64,000 bases of DNA from an uncultured Pseudomonadota bacterium (GCA_902826635.1 CADEFQ010000001.1:62001-126000), one strand, 5' to 3'. Positions 27,604 to 37,232 are shown, numbered from the stretch's first letter. Numbers and translations: made by a program. The notes: generated by a model not told the origin, from the sequence alone.

Positions 27604-28372
27604 TCTTGAAAAGCTCTTCTTTCTGGGCAAATGTAGGATAGTTGATCAGCACCGCTCGGTATCGCCCCTTGAAAACGAACATGCTACCCGCAGCAAGACC
27701 GACCAGGCCGCACGAGCGGAGCAGCGCTGCCATATCGTCAAGCGACCCGGCGCCGCCCAGAACCGTAAGAGGAACGTTGATTACGCTCTTCACCAATTGC
27801 GCCAGTTCGACATCGTATCCAGCCATGGCGCCATCGCGGTCGATGGAATTGACGACGATTTCGCCGGCGCCTGCTTCTACCAGTGCCTTCACGATCGAGA
27901 GCAGGTCGGTGCCGTGCGAGATGGTACCGTTGTGCGTGCAGACTTCATGAGCGCTTGAAAAAATCCGGCTTCGCCGCCTGACATCAATCACTGCCACAAC
28001 GCTCTGGCTTCCAACGGCCTTTGCGGTTTCGGCGATGACACGCGCCGACGAGAGTGCCGCTGCACTAATGGACACTTTCTCGACACCGAGGTCGATTAGC
28101 CTGCTGGCCTGTTGGGCCGACGTAACACCCCCGCCATAGCAAAGCGGCATACGACACTCCGCGGCGAGCTTCGCAATCAGACCGTAATTCGGCTCGACCT
28201 GCCGCATCGTCGCGTCGATGTCCAACACCAACAACTCATCCGCTTCCTTCTCATTGAATATCTTGACGGCGTTTATCGGGTCGCCAACATACTTCGGTTC
28301 CGCGAAGCCAAGAGTCTTCACGAGACCTCCGTTATGGATCAGCAAGCACGGAATGACTCGAGGGCGCAGCAC
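27590..28372 (-). CDS. wbuZ: HisF-like subunit of acetamidino sugar synthesis (WbuZ/HisF2)
   Basis: 260 residues, a HisF-type barrel (MLRPRVIPCLLIHNGGLVKT, LLVLDIDATM, PLCYGGGVTSAQQASRLIDLGVEKVSI, IVVNSIDRDGAMAGYDVEL). The Asp that HisF uses after PCL is replaced by Leu. This fits the HisF2 proteins of lipopolysaccharide loci, which pass ammonia from the HisH partner to an amidotransferase. It is not the histidine pathway enzyme: no other his gene is present, and the next genes are wbuY and wbuX. Confidence 0.9.
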   Translation of the reverse strand: MLRPRVIPCLLIHNGGLVKTLGFAEPKYVGDPINAVKIFNEKEADELLVLDIDATMRQVEPNYGLIAKLAAECRMPLCYGGGVTSAQQASRLIDLGVEKVSISAAALSSARVIAETAKAVGSQSVVAVIDVRRRSRIFSSAHEVCTHNGTISHGTDLLSIVKALVEAGAGEIVVNSIDRDGAMAGYDVELAQLVKSVINVPLTVLGGAGSLDDMAALLRSCGLVGLAAGSMFVFKGRYRAVLINYPTFAQKEELFKNVHR

Positions 28373-28375
28373 CAG

Positions 28376-28990
28376 CTAGAGACCCGCAAAGTTGCAAAGC
28401 AGTTGTGCGCCAACATGGTGACTTTTCTCAGGGTGGCACTGAACACCGTGAACATTGGCCGCGGAGACCACACAGGCGAAGTCGAGCCCATAAGACGCCG
28501 TGGCCACCACACACGCCTGGTCCTCGCAGTCGAAATAATAGGAATGAAGGAAATACATCCGCGGCATGGCACCGAAGTCCCGAAACAATGGGTGCCCCGC
28601 GGAGACCATCACGTCGTTCCACCCCATATGCGGCAACGGCAGGGAAGCAGAAGCAGGGTTGCGCGAGAAGGCGCGAACTCGGCCGGGGATCCAACCGAGC
28701 CCGGGCTCGCGCCCCTCATCACTACCGTCGGCCATGATTTGCATCCCAACGCACACACCCAGGACCGGCACACCCTGTTGCAAAACCATGTCATCCAGAG
28801 CACCCCGCATGCCGGATTGATTCAGGAGGTCCATCGCATGATCGAAGGCTCCGACTCCTGGCAAAATCAGCTTCGTTGCGTCCTCAAGTTCAACCGAAGT
28901 GCACGCGCGTGATGCCTCAATGCCAAGGCGCTTGAACATGTTCAGAAATGCCTGGATGTTGCCAAGCCCATAGTCCACGATGCGTATCAA
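28376..28990 (-). CDS. wbuY: HisH-like glutaminase subunit of acetamidino sugar synthesis (WbuY/HisH2)
   Basis: 204 residues from a TTG at 28990 that overlaps the wbuX stop and follows GGAG by nine bases; an ATG at 29053 inside wbuX would add 21 non-family residues. Class I glutaminase: nucleophile Cys in LGVCVGMQIMADGS and the His-x-Glu pair in VQCHPEKSHH. It hydrolyses glutamine to ammonia for WbuX through WbuZ. Confidence 0.9.
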   Translation of the reverse strand: MIRIVDYGLGNIQAFLNMFKRLGIEASRACTSVELEDATKLILPGVGAFDHAMDLLNQSGMRGALDDMVLQQGVPVLGVCVGMQIMADGSDEGREPGLGWIPGRVRAFSRNPASASLPLPHMGWNDVMVSAGHPLFRDFGAMPRMYFLHSYYFDCEDQACVVATASYGLDFACVVSAANVHGVQCHPEKSHHVGAQLLCNFAGL

Positions 28991-30135
28991 CGGAAGTATC
29001 TCCGCTCCAGTCCCAGCATGCGCATTGCACTCGCGCCCAATCCGATGAGCCAACGCTTGTTGCGATAGTCACGATAGGTTTTCTTGGGCGCCTCGAAGAT
29101 TTCGCGCAACTCTTCCACAGTGAGGTCGAGTTTGTGCGCCACGTACTCAAACTCACGGTCCAGAAAGGGGTCCCCCATCTCCGACGAAGCGATGCGCGTC
29201 CCTGCCTCTTCACGCGTCATCTGCCCTGTCAAAATCAAGCTGGAAAAATGAGCGCGGCGCTTCTCAAACCCGAAACGTCGCGGCAGCCAGTAATCTTCAT
29301 AGAAGCGGGTGAACCGCGACTCGTGATGCTTGTGCTGAAAACTACGCCATCCGAATCGCGACGCCAACTCTCGCTCCGCGTCCGCCTTGACATAGGGGAC
29401 GAGATTCAGAGGATGGTGCACTCGCATGCCGAGAATCCGTTGATAGATTATCTTGTAGCGGACAATATCAATCAGCGGAAATGACCTGAGCGGCCGTCGC
29501 CCAAAGCGACGGTGGATGTCGCGGAACAGCCATGTGTCTATGCCGAGGTAGCCACCCCATGCCTCGGGCTCCCGACAGCATTCCGTGGAGTAGTTGGACC
29601 CGGTAATAATGTGGTGAACCTTGTGGGAGCGTGCGAACTTGTACAGGCTCGAGAAGAATGCCGCGTCCTGCACCAAGTCCTGGTCAGGGATGCCTGACTT
29701 CAGGAACGCCGCCTGCAGATCCTTCACTTCCTCCCAATTGATGACTTCCGTGTAAAGCTCCAGACCCAGGCCATCAATCAGCTTTTCGATGTTGCCGACG
29801 GCTTGATCGGTATTCCACCCAGCATCCACGTGGAAAAGCAAAGGGCGCAGCCCCATTTTCTCCTTCGCCACATACGCCGCATACGAGCTGTCCAGGCCAC
29901 CCGACAGTCCGATGATGCAGTCAAACTCCCGCCCAATACCGTCTCGGCGAATTGCATCCGCCAACTCGCCCAGTTGCCTGGCGCCGCGCGCATCCGTATT
30001 CCAATTCGGTTTGATCGTGGCGTCGAAGTTCGTGCAGTAATCGCACCGCCCGTCTTCTCCGAAGCTTATGCCTGGATCCGAGGTGTCCATGATGCAATGC
30101 GCACAGATCTGGTAGCTCTTGGTGTTCATGGTCAC
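28987..30135 (-). CDS. wbuX: N-acetyl sugar amidotransferase (WbuX/WbpG)
   Basis: 382 residues from GTG 30135 (380 from ATG 30129). Four N-terminal cysteines in two CxxC pairs (C11, C14, C31, C34) look like a zinc knuckle. The PP-loop SGGLDSSYAAY activates the substrate with ATP. Then come GLELYTEVINWEE and HHIITGSNYSTECCREPEAWGGY. The family converts an N-acetyl group on a sugar to an acetamidino group, using ammonia from the HisH/HisF-like partners. The likely substrate here is L-FucNAc, giving L-FucNAm. Confidence 0.92.
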   Translation of the reverse strand: MTMNTKSYQICAHCIMDTSDPGISFGEDGRCDYCTNFDATIKPNWNTDARGARQLGELADAIRRDGIGREFDCIIGLSGGLDSSYAAYVAKEKMGLRPLLFHVDAGWNTDQAVGNIEKLIDGLGLELYTEVINWEEVKDLQAAFLKSGIPDQDLVQDAAFFSSLYKFARSHKVHHIITGSNYSTECCREPEAWGGYLGIDTWLFRDIHRRFGRRPLRSFPLIDIVRYKIIYQRILGMRVHHPLNLVPYVKADAERELASRFGWRSFQHKHHESRFTRFYEDYWLPRRFGFEKRRAHFSSLILTGQMTREEAGTRIASSEMGDPFLDREFEYVAHKLDLTVEELREIFEAPKKTYRDYRNKRWLIGLGASAMRMLGLERRYFR

Positions 30136-30872
30136 GCGGGATCAAGCACAAAACTGGACCTCTTGATGCTGCGAATAAGCAATAACCGCAGCGGCAAATC
30201 AACTCGCTCTTCGCGACCGGCGACGTGACCAGTCGCTACAAAGCCTGCTTCGCGGAACAACGCAATCCATTCGTTGGCTCCGCGAAACCTGACACCGGTT
30301 CCAAAGGTATTCGCGCGCAAGGCAGGCACCAGTCGTGATACAAACTTGGCGGCTGCCGACAATAGCCGGCTCGACGTCACGTAAAAAATCAGCGCGCCGG
30401 CGAAGCCAGGAATGTATGACTCGTAGATATACTCATTCACAAATATCCTTAAGCCTGCTCGGCGCCAGCGGGCCAGAGCACGTACCTGCAACGCGCGCGT
30501 AGACTCGCTATCCATGCCCACGAGGTGATGCAGGATAAGATTGAAGCAAATTACCGCCTCGTCTCCACGTGAGGGCACCTCAGCCGCATCCGCCTGACTG
30601 GCTTCGACGCCTCGCTCCATGCACTTCGTTACGCTTATGGGGTCAACATCCACAACCCGAACGCGCACCCCGAGGCGCTGCCTGAGTCGTTCCGCAAAGA
30701 ATCCGACGCCTCCACCTATATCCAGAACCAGCGCAGCGTCGACGGACGCTTCGGCCAAGGTTGTTCCGAACAATACTTGGAAGTGGGCAATCTGGTCGGA
30801 AACGAAATCGGAATGATAAAAAGCCTCGAGCTGATTTGGCGACAGGGGCCTCTGAACGTGTTTGACCATCAT
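30132..30872 (-). CDS. Class I SAM-dependent methyltransferase in the polysaccharide operon
   Basis: 246 residues. The SAM motif VLDIGGGVGFFAERLRQRLG starts near residue 48, followed by VVDVDP and FNLILHHLVG. The C-terminal half carries two hydrophobic stretches (AGALIFYVTSSRLL and a basic end) and may touch the membrane. It overlaps both neighbours by four bases. It could methylate the glycan or a lipid-linked intermediate. Confidence 0.8.
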   Translation of the reverse strand: MMVKHVQRPLSPNQLEAFYHSDFVSDQIAHFQVLFGTTLAEASVDAALVLDIGGGVGFFAERLRQRLGVRVRVVDVDPISVTKCMERGVEASQADAAEVPSRGDEAVICFNLILHHLVGMDSESTRALQVRALARWRRAGLRIFVNEYIYESYIPGFAGALIFYVTSSRLLSAAAKFVSRLVPALRANTFGTGVRFRGANEWIALFREAGFVATGHVAGREERVDLPLRLLLIRSIKRSSFVLDPA

Positions 30873-32020
30873 GCTACGTCACCAAATGCGCGTTGGCCCT
30901 GTGCCCTGCCGCTCGGCGACATTTGCACGAGAATGTCATTGACTGCCCTGCTGTAGTCCGCCGCCCTGTAGTTAGCACGAGCCTCCGCAGCGTTATTCAG
31001 TCCGAATTGGCGAAGTTCACCGCGGCTTGCCAAAGCCCGCCGCAGGGCGCCCGCGATCGACTCGGGCGAACGCTTGACGACGGCATAACCATTTCGCCCA
31101 TCGTCGAACACATCAAATATGCCACTGTGATCGGTGGTAATCACCGCGCATCCCGACGCATACGCCTCGAGGATGCTAATGGGCTGGCCTTCGTACGGGT
31201 AGTACGTGGGCAGGCAGAAGACTTGCGCCGCAGCGAACAGCGCCCGCTTCTGATCGCCGTGAACGGGCCCATGAACACGAATCGAATCATGTTGCGCACG
31301 CGCACGGAACGCACCCTCCTGTCGGTGCGACTCGAAACCGCCTGCGAAATCGAGGCTAATTTGCGCTTGCTCCGCCGCGTCCAGCAACCAGAAGGCTTCC
31401 AGAAGTTCATCGTGCCCCTTGCCGGGCAGGAGGTTGCTGAGAAACAGCACTTGCAACGGTCGCGGCGCATTGAATTTTCGCGCGATCACGGAATCATCAA
31501 CGAACAGTTCGTCCTGCGCGAAATTTCGTACGACGTGCAACCTATCGCGGCCCACGAACCCCGAGAATATCGAAAGATGGCGTTCACCGAGTACGATGAC
31601 CGCGCCCAACCGGCGGATGAAAAATCTATTCAACATCGCCAAGAATGGCCGACGAGCAAACAATTGGCGCAAGCCAGCACCGCCATGCAGATGAATTGTC
31701 ATGCGCCGCAGATTGCGAAAGCAGACGGCGAAGATCACCAGATCCTTCAGGTTTCCGGCGAACGACTCGGAAATAGTGAAATATAGGCTCGAGCAACGCC
31801 TGCGATACCAGACGCGCAAGATTGCGCGAGCCACTTCGAAAACCCGACTTAACGAACTCACGCCTTGTCGGAAGGTGCTCTTGTTCAGATTCACGATCTC
31901 GACTCGCCAGGTTAGGGAGAGCGAGTCGTACAGCACTTTGCAGGCGAGCGAGTGCCCAGTGGTTGGCTCCGGCAGTGGACCGATGAACAACAGGGAGTTG
32001 CGACCGAACTCGGCCATCAT
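30869..32020 (-). CDS. Glycosyltransferase family 4
   Basis: 383 residues, GT-B fold: FIGPLPEPTTGHSLACKVL, IHLHGGAGLRQLF in the N-domain, and VLFLSNLLPGKGHDELLEAF, FCLPTYYPYEGQPISILEAYASGCAVITTDHSG in the donor domain with the retaining-enzyme E-x7-E. Donor and acceptor cannot be told. The start overlaps the preceding glycosyltransferase by four bases. Confidence 0.85.
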   Translation of the reverse strand: MMAEFGRNSLLFIGPLPEPTTGHSLACKVLYDSLSLTWRVEIVNLNKSTFRQGVSSLSRVFEVARAILRVWYRRRCSSLYFTISESFAGNLKDLVIFAVCFRNLRRMTIHLHGGAGLRQLFARRPFLAMLNRFFIRRLGAVIVLGERHLSIFSGFVGRDRLHVVRNFAQDELFVDDSVIARKFNAPRPLQVLFLSNLLPGKGHDELLEAFWLLDAAEQAQISLDFAGGFESHRQEGAFRARAQHDSIRVHGPVHGDQKRALFAAAQVFCLPTYYPYEGQPISILEAYASGCAVITTDHSGIFDVFDDGRNGYAVVKRSPESIAGALRRALASRGELRQFGLNNAAEARANYRAADYSRAVNDILVQMSPSGRAQGQRAFGDVA

Positions 32021-33210
32021 GGGACTGCCACCTTTGAGTAGTCATCGGCGATTGACTGCGCGATATTTGTCCAGCTGAACTCTCGTTCCATCTTGGCGCG
32101 ACCGTGCGCTGCAGCCTCGAAACGCGGTTCTGGTTGCAGCAAACTCTCGATCTGCCTCGCCAGGTCGATCACGTCGTTTTCCTTGTAAAAACGCCCATTT
32201 CCCTCAACCCGCCCACGCTCGCCAATGGCGTCGGACACCACAAGCGGCAGCCCACTGGCGGCGGCGTCAAGCATCGACATCGATTCCTGGCACGGCCACA
32301 CGGCGATGTCGGCGGAGCGGTACAAGGCGGACAGCCTTTCGTGCGGCGCGAACGGCACAATACTGGCATTTCTGCACCGCTCGATCTCCGCGCGCTGCAC
32401 GCCGTCTCCTACGAATAGCGAATAAACGGGTTGGCCCTTCGCCGCCAAGTGCTCGACGGCGCGAGCCAATATCAGCGGGTTCTTGTCGGACGAGAACCTG
32501 CCTGTATATATGCAGACAATGGCGTCTACGCCATACCCCAATGACCGACGCATGTCAGCCCGCTCTGCTCGTTCAGCCTCAGTGGTCGCCGGGCGAAACA
32601 AAATTGTGTCCGTGCCCAGGGACTTCAGGAGAATCTTGGATCGCGGCACCCCAAAGTATCGCACCGCGACGTCCGCGCAATCGGGTGCGATGGCGTAGCA
32701 ACGCCTTAGCATGAGACAAGCTGCTCGTGTGGGCAGGGTCCGGGTCATCCAATAGCCGATCTTCTGTACCTTGAACCCGTCCGCCCTGAGAAACGGCTTT
32801 ACGACCGAAAGATGCTGGTGTGTCTCTGCAAAAAGCTGAAAACCTAGTATTGGTTTGGCGGCTGCCAGCACAAAGGACTGCAGCGATGCGATCTCCGTGC
32901 AGTGCACGACGTCAGGGCGGAGTGTCCTGATTTTGCCGAAAAGACCCTTGATTGATACGTAGCCTCGTATCAGGCGGAACGGCATTCGGTGAATCGTGAC
33001 GCTCCCGCTCCGGTGAATTCCAGCGGGCTGGATGGCTGGTCCAAGAAAACCCTGGTAGGTCCGCTCGTAATCAGGCGTATTGCCGTACACGTTCAGAGTG
33101 GAGGAAACAATGTGCACATCGTGACCAAGAGCCGCGAGCGATCGCGGCAGACAGTTCTCGGTATAGCCCATGCCGTCCGAGTAAAACGCAGAAACGACAA
33201 CGATTCGCAT
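32017..33210 (-). CDS. Glycosyltransferase family 4
   Basis: 397 residues, GT-B fold: VSAFYSDGMGYTENCLPRSLAAL at the start, DVVHCTEIASLQSFV, the donor-domain CIYTGRFSSDKNPLILARAV, FVGDGVQRAEIERC and MSMLDAAASGLPLVVSDAIGERG. Together with wbuB, the GT at 30869 and the initiating WecA, this allows a repeat unit of about four sugars. Confidence 0.85.
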   Translation of the reverse strand: MRIVVVSAFYSDGMGYTENCLPRSLAALGHDVHIVSSTLNVYGNTPDYERTYQGFLGPAIQPAGIHRSGSVTIHRMPFRLIRGYVSIKGLFGKIRTLRPDVVHCTEIASLQSFVLAAAKPILGFQLFAETHQHLSVVKPFLRADGFKVQKIGYWMTRTLPTRAACLMLRRCYAIAPDCADVAVRYFGVPRSKILLKSLGTDTILFRPATTEAERAERADMRRSLGYGVDAIVCIYTGRFSSDKNPLILARAVEHLAAKGQPVYSLFVGDGVQRAEIERCRNASIVPFAPHERLSALYRSADIAVWPCQESMSMLDAAASGLPLVVSDAIGERGRVEGNGRFYKENDVIDLARQIESLLQPEPRFEAAAHGRAKMEREFSWTNIAQSIADDYSKVAVP

Positions 33211-33215
33211 TCTTA

Positions 33216-34568
33216 CTACACCAGCCAGCGAAGATCTTCGCTAACTCGAGCTCGCAATGACGCGCGAAGAACACAGATACCCAGAGAGACCGGAGCCGCC
33301 AACAGAAAGTAGAACAGCCACTGCTCGATCCCACTGCCGCGCGCAAACATCAGGGTCGTTACGACCAGGAACACACACGAACTGCCAATGAATGAATCAC
33401 TGGCGACAGAGAAGTACTTCACATAGAGCCCATTGACTGCGTACATGATCAAACCAAAGGCAATCAGCCCGAAAAAACGGAAATTGACAAACATGTCCGC
33501 CGCAAAACCAACAGGCATCGATCCTTCTTCCGCCCACCAGTCGGGTGCGTATGTCTTGGTAAACAACTGGAGCATGCTATCCGGCTTGAATGACACGAAG
33601 TCCCGGGGAATCGGCAGAAACAGCACCTTGAGAAGGGTTGCACCAAATTGCAGCCCTATCAGATCGCGAATCCCGTAATCCATCGCGGTGACGGTTACTC
33701 CGTAATTGTAATTGAGCTCCAGATTGTCGGTAATTCCGTCGATGAACGTTTCCGAAGACATGTACGTCGGAACTGCCTCGATAGCTTCAACGGCTGAGGA
33801 TGCGTTGAGGTCTCCATAGCCACGCAGTATGGAGGCAGCCATGATCAAACCAAAAAAAACGGCGCTCGCACCCCCGACCATTAGAATATTCTTCGGCATC
33901 AGCCGGACGCGTGCCGCACGGAAATAGGTCTCTACAAAGCACGCCAAGAACAACATCATCACGATCTCGCGCTTGTTTTGGAAGGACAATGTCACGAGTC
34001 CACCCAGAAACGCCGTATAGACAAGAAAGCGATACCAAACCCGGCGACGCGCTAGGCTCGTGAAAATGACAACTGCAATGGCGAGCTCGAATGAAAAGGC
34101 GCCATCCATTCCGGATTGCGCGACACCCAGGAACAGCAGGATGGCGACCAGGGCCTGCGCAATCGACTGCCACATCGGTGACGCGCCTGTGGATGCTGGC
34201 GCGCGATGCGACGGCAGGTGTTGCAACGTGCGGGTCGTCAGCGCGTATAGAACGAGATTGCTCCCCAACAAATAGGGCACGATCATTCGGTAGTGGGCGA
34301 TGGATGCGACAGTCGTAGAAAATTCCTTGTTCCAGCCGAAATCCCTTGGAACGAGGTAGCCGCCCAACACTAGATTGGCAGTCGAATAGGCGAGCACGAA
34401 CAAGGACGGCATGAAGAAATCACTGACGTACTGCAGCCGCCTCTGCAGCGCGACGGCGATCACGGCACCTTGCGCCAGATACAGCATCCACGAGTTCCAG
34501 AGAAGAAAGTCGTTCGACTGCAACGCCGCGAACAGCATCAGACCCGCGCTCGAAACTGCGACGATCAC
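33216..34568 (-). CDS. wzy: O-antigen/capsule repeat-unit polymerase (Wzy-like)
   Basis: 450 residues from GTG 34568, overlapping the wzx stop (GTGA). About twelve membrane segments with a large extracytoplasmic loop near 260-340 (SSETFIDGITDNLELNYNYG, RDFVSFKPDSMLQLFTKTYAPDWWAEEGSMPVG). This layout and the YNYG...G pattern are those of oligosaccharide repeat unit polymerases. Wzy proteins differ widely in sequence, so the call leans on topology and on the neighbouring flippase. Confidence 0.85.
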   Translation of the reverse strand: MIVAVSSAGLMLFAALQSNDFLLWNSWMLYLAQGAVIAVALQRRLQYVSDFFMPSLFVLAYSTANLVLGGYLVPRDFGWNKEFSTTVASIAHYRMIVPYLLGSNLVLYALTTRTLQHLPSHRAPASTGASPMWQSIAQALVAILLFLGVAQSGMDGAFSFELAIAVVIFTSLARRRVWYRFLVYTAFLGGLVTLSFQNKREIVMMLFLACFVETYFRAARVRLMPKNILMVGGASAVFFGLIMAASILRGYGDLNASSAVEAIEAVPTYMSSETFIDGITDNLELNYNYGVTVTAMDYGIRDLIGLQFGATLLKVLFLPIPRDFVSFKPDSMLQLFTKTYAPDWWAEEGSMPVGFAADMFVNFRFFGLIAFGLIMYAVNGLYVKYFSVASDSFIGSSCVFLVVTTLMFARGSGIEQWLFYFLLAAPVSLGICVLRASLRARVSEDLRWLV

Positions 34569-35953
34569 GGGTACGATTCTCCGACCCGATAGGCCACCAG
34601 CGCGACTACGATCAGGAGCGTCAGGATAAAGGTGCGGTCGAAATACACCGACCGCGCCACCACACGGCTCGCAACCAGGTACGGCAAGGAAACAACGATT
34701 CGCGCGACGTACGAAATCACGTAGGCAACCGCAAGCCCAACGACCCCCCGGTCTATCAGCAGATAAAAGGCGATAGCCAGAACAATGCCTTCAACCAGAT
34801 TCGTAGCAAATCCAAACCACATGGATCCGCGCAGTGTGATCGCGCGCATGATCCCCTGATAGATCATCAATAGGCCGCTGTACAAGAGTAGCAATTGACA
34901 TGCCACTTCGAATTGCGCGCCTGCGTACGCTGTCCCAAATGCAATTGAGGGAATAGCAGGGAACAGCAACACGGGCGTGGCGATTAACAGGAATGCGTAC
35001 CAGGACCCAAAGATTGTCAGACGCTGACCATTCGGTGAGTTTGCCCACTCAGTCGAGCTCGAAAGCGCAGAAATAAGCGGAGCATTCAGTGTCGACGCGA
35101 CGGCGACCATGACGTTTGTCACGGCGAATGCCCCATGGAATACGCCCAGGTCCGCGAACCCCGCGCGCGTTGCGAGCAACGTTTCGTTCAGCCACTTGAA
35201 CGGCGCCACGGCCACACTTGTGAGTACTACCGGGAGGCTGAATGTCCAGAAGATCCGGGAGATGACCGCAAAATTGGTCCAGATGATTGGAATGCCGCTG
35301 CGCCGCGTTTCACTCATGATCGCCGAGTGAAATACCACAGTTCCCAGCAACGTCTGGGCCAGCAAACCGACGACCGCACCCGTCAGACCCCCGACCTTGG
35401 CGCCGGCCACGATAAATGTGATGCCAGAGATACCCTGTACTACGTTTGCCACCGCGAGCGTTCGATACGCATGCAGACCCTGCAGAATTCCCGATTGCGC
35501 GCCACCCACGGCACTGACCAGCAACAACGGCGCAACCAGCCGGAAAGTGGTTCCCAGCGCCGGCGCGCCAAGTATCTCGGCTGCCAGATAGGGAGCGAGC
35601 AGAAATGCAGCGGTACCAATGAGCAGGCCAGCTCCACCTGCTACCAGGTATGAAGTGCCAATGAGCCCACCGCTTCGTGCCGGATCCGTGTCGCGATACT
35701 TGGCAACGAATCGATTCGCAGTGAGCCCGAGCCCCATGCCCCCAACACTTGCCAGCATCGAAACGGTGGTGCGAACCAGGCCGAACTGGCCATACCCGGC
35801 GGGATCGAGTGTACGCGCAACCCAAACAAACGAGATAAACACCAAGCCGCGCGCGACACCCTCGCCGAGGAGAGACCATGCAGCCATGACCAGCAAGCGA
35901 CGACCCGCGCCGCCGGCCAAACGGAGCATCAATGTACGGCCCATTCGGACCAT
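34565..35953 (-). CDS. wzx: Repeat-unit flippase (Wzx-like)
   Basis: 462 residues with twelve to fourteen membrane segments. The N-terminus SLLGEGVARGLVFISFVWVARTLDPAGYGQFGL and the AYGQFGL-like motif are typical of the MATE-like polysaccharide flippases. It moves undecaprenyl-linked repeat units to the periplasmic face. The last four bases overlap wzy. Confidence 0.9.
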   Translation of the reverse strand: MVRMGRTLMLRLAGGAGRRLLVMAAWSLLGEGVARGLVFISFVWVARTLDPAGYGQFGLVRTTVSMLASVGGMGLGLTANRFVAKYRDTDPARSGGLIGTSYLVAGGAGLLIGTAAFLLAPYLAAEILGAPALGTTFRLVAPLLLVSAVGGAQSGILQGLHAYRTLAVANVVQGISGITFIVAGAKVGGLTGAVVGLLAQTLLGTVVFHSAIMSETRRSGIPIIWTNFAVISRIFWTFSLPVVLTSVAVAPFKWLNETLLATRAGFADLGVFHGAFAVTNVMVAVASTLNAPLISALSSSTEWANSPNGQRLTIFGSWYAFLLIATPVLLFPAIPSIAFGTAYAGAQFEVACQLLLLYSGLLMIYQGIMRAITLRGSMWFGFATNLVEGIVLAIAFYLLIDRGVVGLAVAYVISYVARIVVSLPYLVASRVVARSVYFDRTFILTLLIVVALVAYRVGESYP

Positions 35954-36268
35954 TCAGCGCACGTCACTCACCAGGCGATCAGGTAAATCCGTGCGTCGCG
36001 AATCGGAAGCATGCGTTGACACCCGCCTGCGAGCACCCCGCACTTCAATAACGCGCCGCACACCGGCTTGAAACGCAGTCGATTTGCTCCTCAATTCACC
36101 ACCAGCGGGGCCGTGCGCCCATGCTCCGATACATTCGTGGCATCGCCAGCGGATACTCTGCCCATTCGATGGAATGGACGACTCACTAGAGAACTCTCGC
36201 GGACCAATCGGCATCGCAGGATATGGCACAGGTTGAAACGAAGGTTGGCGTACGAAGCCGAAGCCATG
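35954..36268. other. 315-base gap between wzz and wzx without a convincing gene
   Basis: On the minus strand short open frames follow the wzz stop, one of 59 codons starting at 36266 and one of 28 starting within the wzz stop. Neither has a domain or a strong ribosome-binding site. No terminator hairpin with a T-run and no RNA motif was found. The gap may hold a promoter for the wzx-wzy part. Confidence 0.4.
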
Positions 36269-37153
36269 TCATTTCCCTCGACGTGACGTTGGCTTGGGCC
36301 AAATCAAAGCCACGACGCCTCCCATAATCAGACCAAGCAGTGGTCCGAGCACAAGCATCTGGCCCTTTCGAGGTCGCACCATGTCATCGCGATCCGGCGG
36401 AATGGCTCGATCCACGATGCGGAACGAGTACTCCCGGGTGACATTGGCAATCATCCGCTGATTTATTTGCGCTTCCAGCAACCTATTAATCACAGCGCGC
36501 GTATCCACGGCGGAAGTCCGCTCGAGTTCTTTCTCCAAATACGCAACGGACGCGGACGAGCTCGCAATTGCTCGCTCTCGCATCTCTGCATTCGCGCGCT
36601 CCACGAGGCGCACCGCCCAATTGGCAGTCATGACCGGATTTCGCCATTCGACCTGGACGGTAATGAGACCCGTCTTCCGGTCAAACGTGATCGTCCTAAC
36701 CTTCTCATCGAATAGGCGATAAGCCTCGCCCCAAGTTGGCTGAATTTCGTCTGACCGCCAACGAGATTGTGATGCAACCCAACGGTTGTGGAATAGCTCC
36801 GGCAAGAGTTTCTCAGCTCGGAGGAAGCGCTCGGTAAATTCGCGCGAGCGAAGCACGGCCAACGCTTCATCTACTTCGGACGATCCACCCACCGAGCCTA
36901 TACCGGCAAGCGCGGCGAGGCCGCCAAGCTGCGCAATGGCCGTGCTGGCCGTGCCACGCCCGGTTCGATCGGCGCTGGCCGATACCACTATGGTTTTCGC
37001 CCGGTACACCGGCGTCATGAGAAACGCAGCAGCGGCGAATACCGCTGCGAAACCCAACACAAATACGGCGACAATCCACCGACGCTGCCACAAGCGGATT
37101 GCGACCTGCTGCAGATCCAGGTAACCGACCCGTTCCAGAGCACCATTAGTCAC
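36269..37153 (-). CDS. wzz: Chain-length determinant (Wzz-like)
   Basis: 294 residues. One membrane segment near 28-50, a periplasmic domain with coiled-coil character (SVAYLEKELERTSAVDTRAVINRLLEAQ), the Pro-rich AIPPDRDDMVRPRKGQMLVLGPLLGL motif, and a second membrane segment near 268-287. It sets the polymer length together with Wzy. There is no tyrosine-kinase domain. Confidence 0.9.
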   Translation of the reverse strand: MTNGALERVGYLDLQQVAIRLWQRRWIVAVFVLGFAAVFAAAAFLMTPVYRAKTIVVSASADRTGRGTASTAIAQLGGLAALAGIGSVGGSSEVDEALAVLRSREFTERFLRAEKLLPELFHNRWVASQSRWRSDEIQPTWGEAYRLFDEKVRTITFDRKTGLITVQVEWRNPVMTANWAVRLVERANAEMRERAIASSSASVAYLEKELERTSAVDTRAVINRLLEAQINQRMIANVTREYSFRIVDRAIPPDRDDMVRPRKGQMLVLGPLLGLIMGGVVALIWPKPTSRRGK

Positions 37154-37232
37154 GAGGATTACTCACATCATCTTCGACGAGCCAAGTACGCGGCCGCAGA
37201 ATCCGACAGCACTCCTGTGTCATGGGCGCGCC

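Noticed and set aside
27590..28990. Histidine biosynthesis genes hisF and hisH
   Set aside because: HisF lacks the Asp after PCL, no other his gene is near, and wbuX adjoins them; they fit the acetamidino sugar cassette.
35954..36229. 91-codon open frame between wzz and wzx
   Set aside because: No domain, no ribosome-binding site and no coupling to either neighbour.
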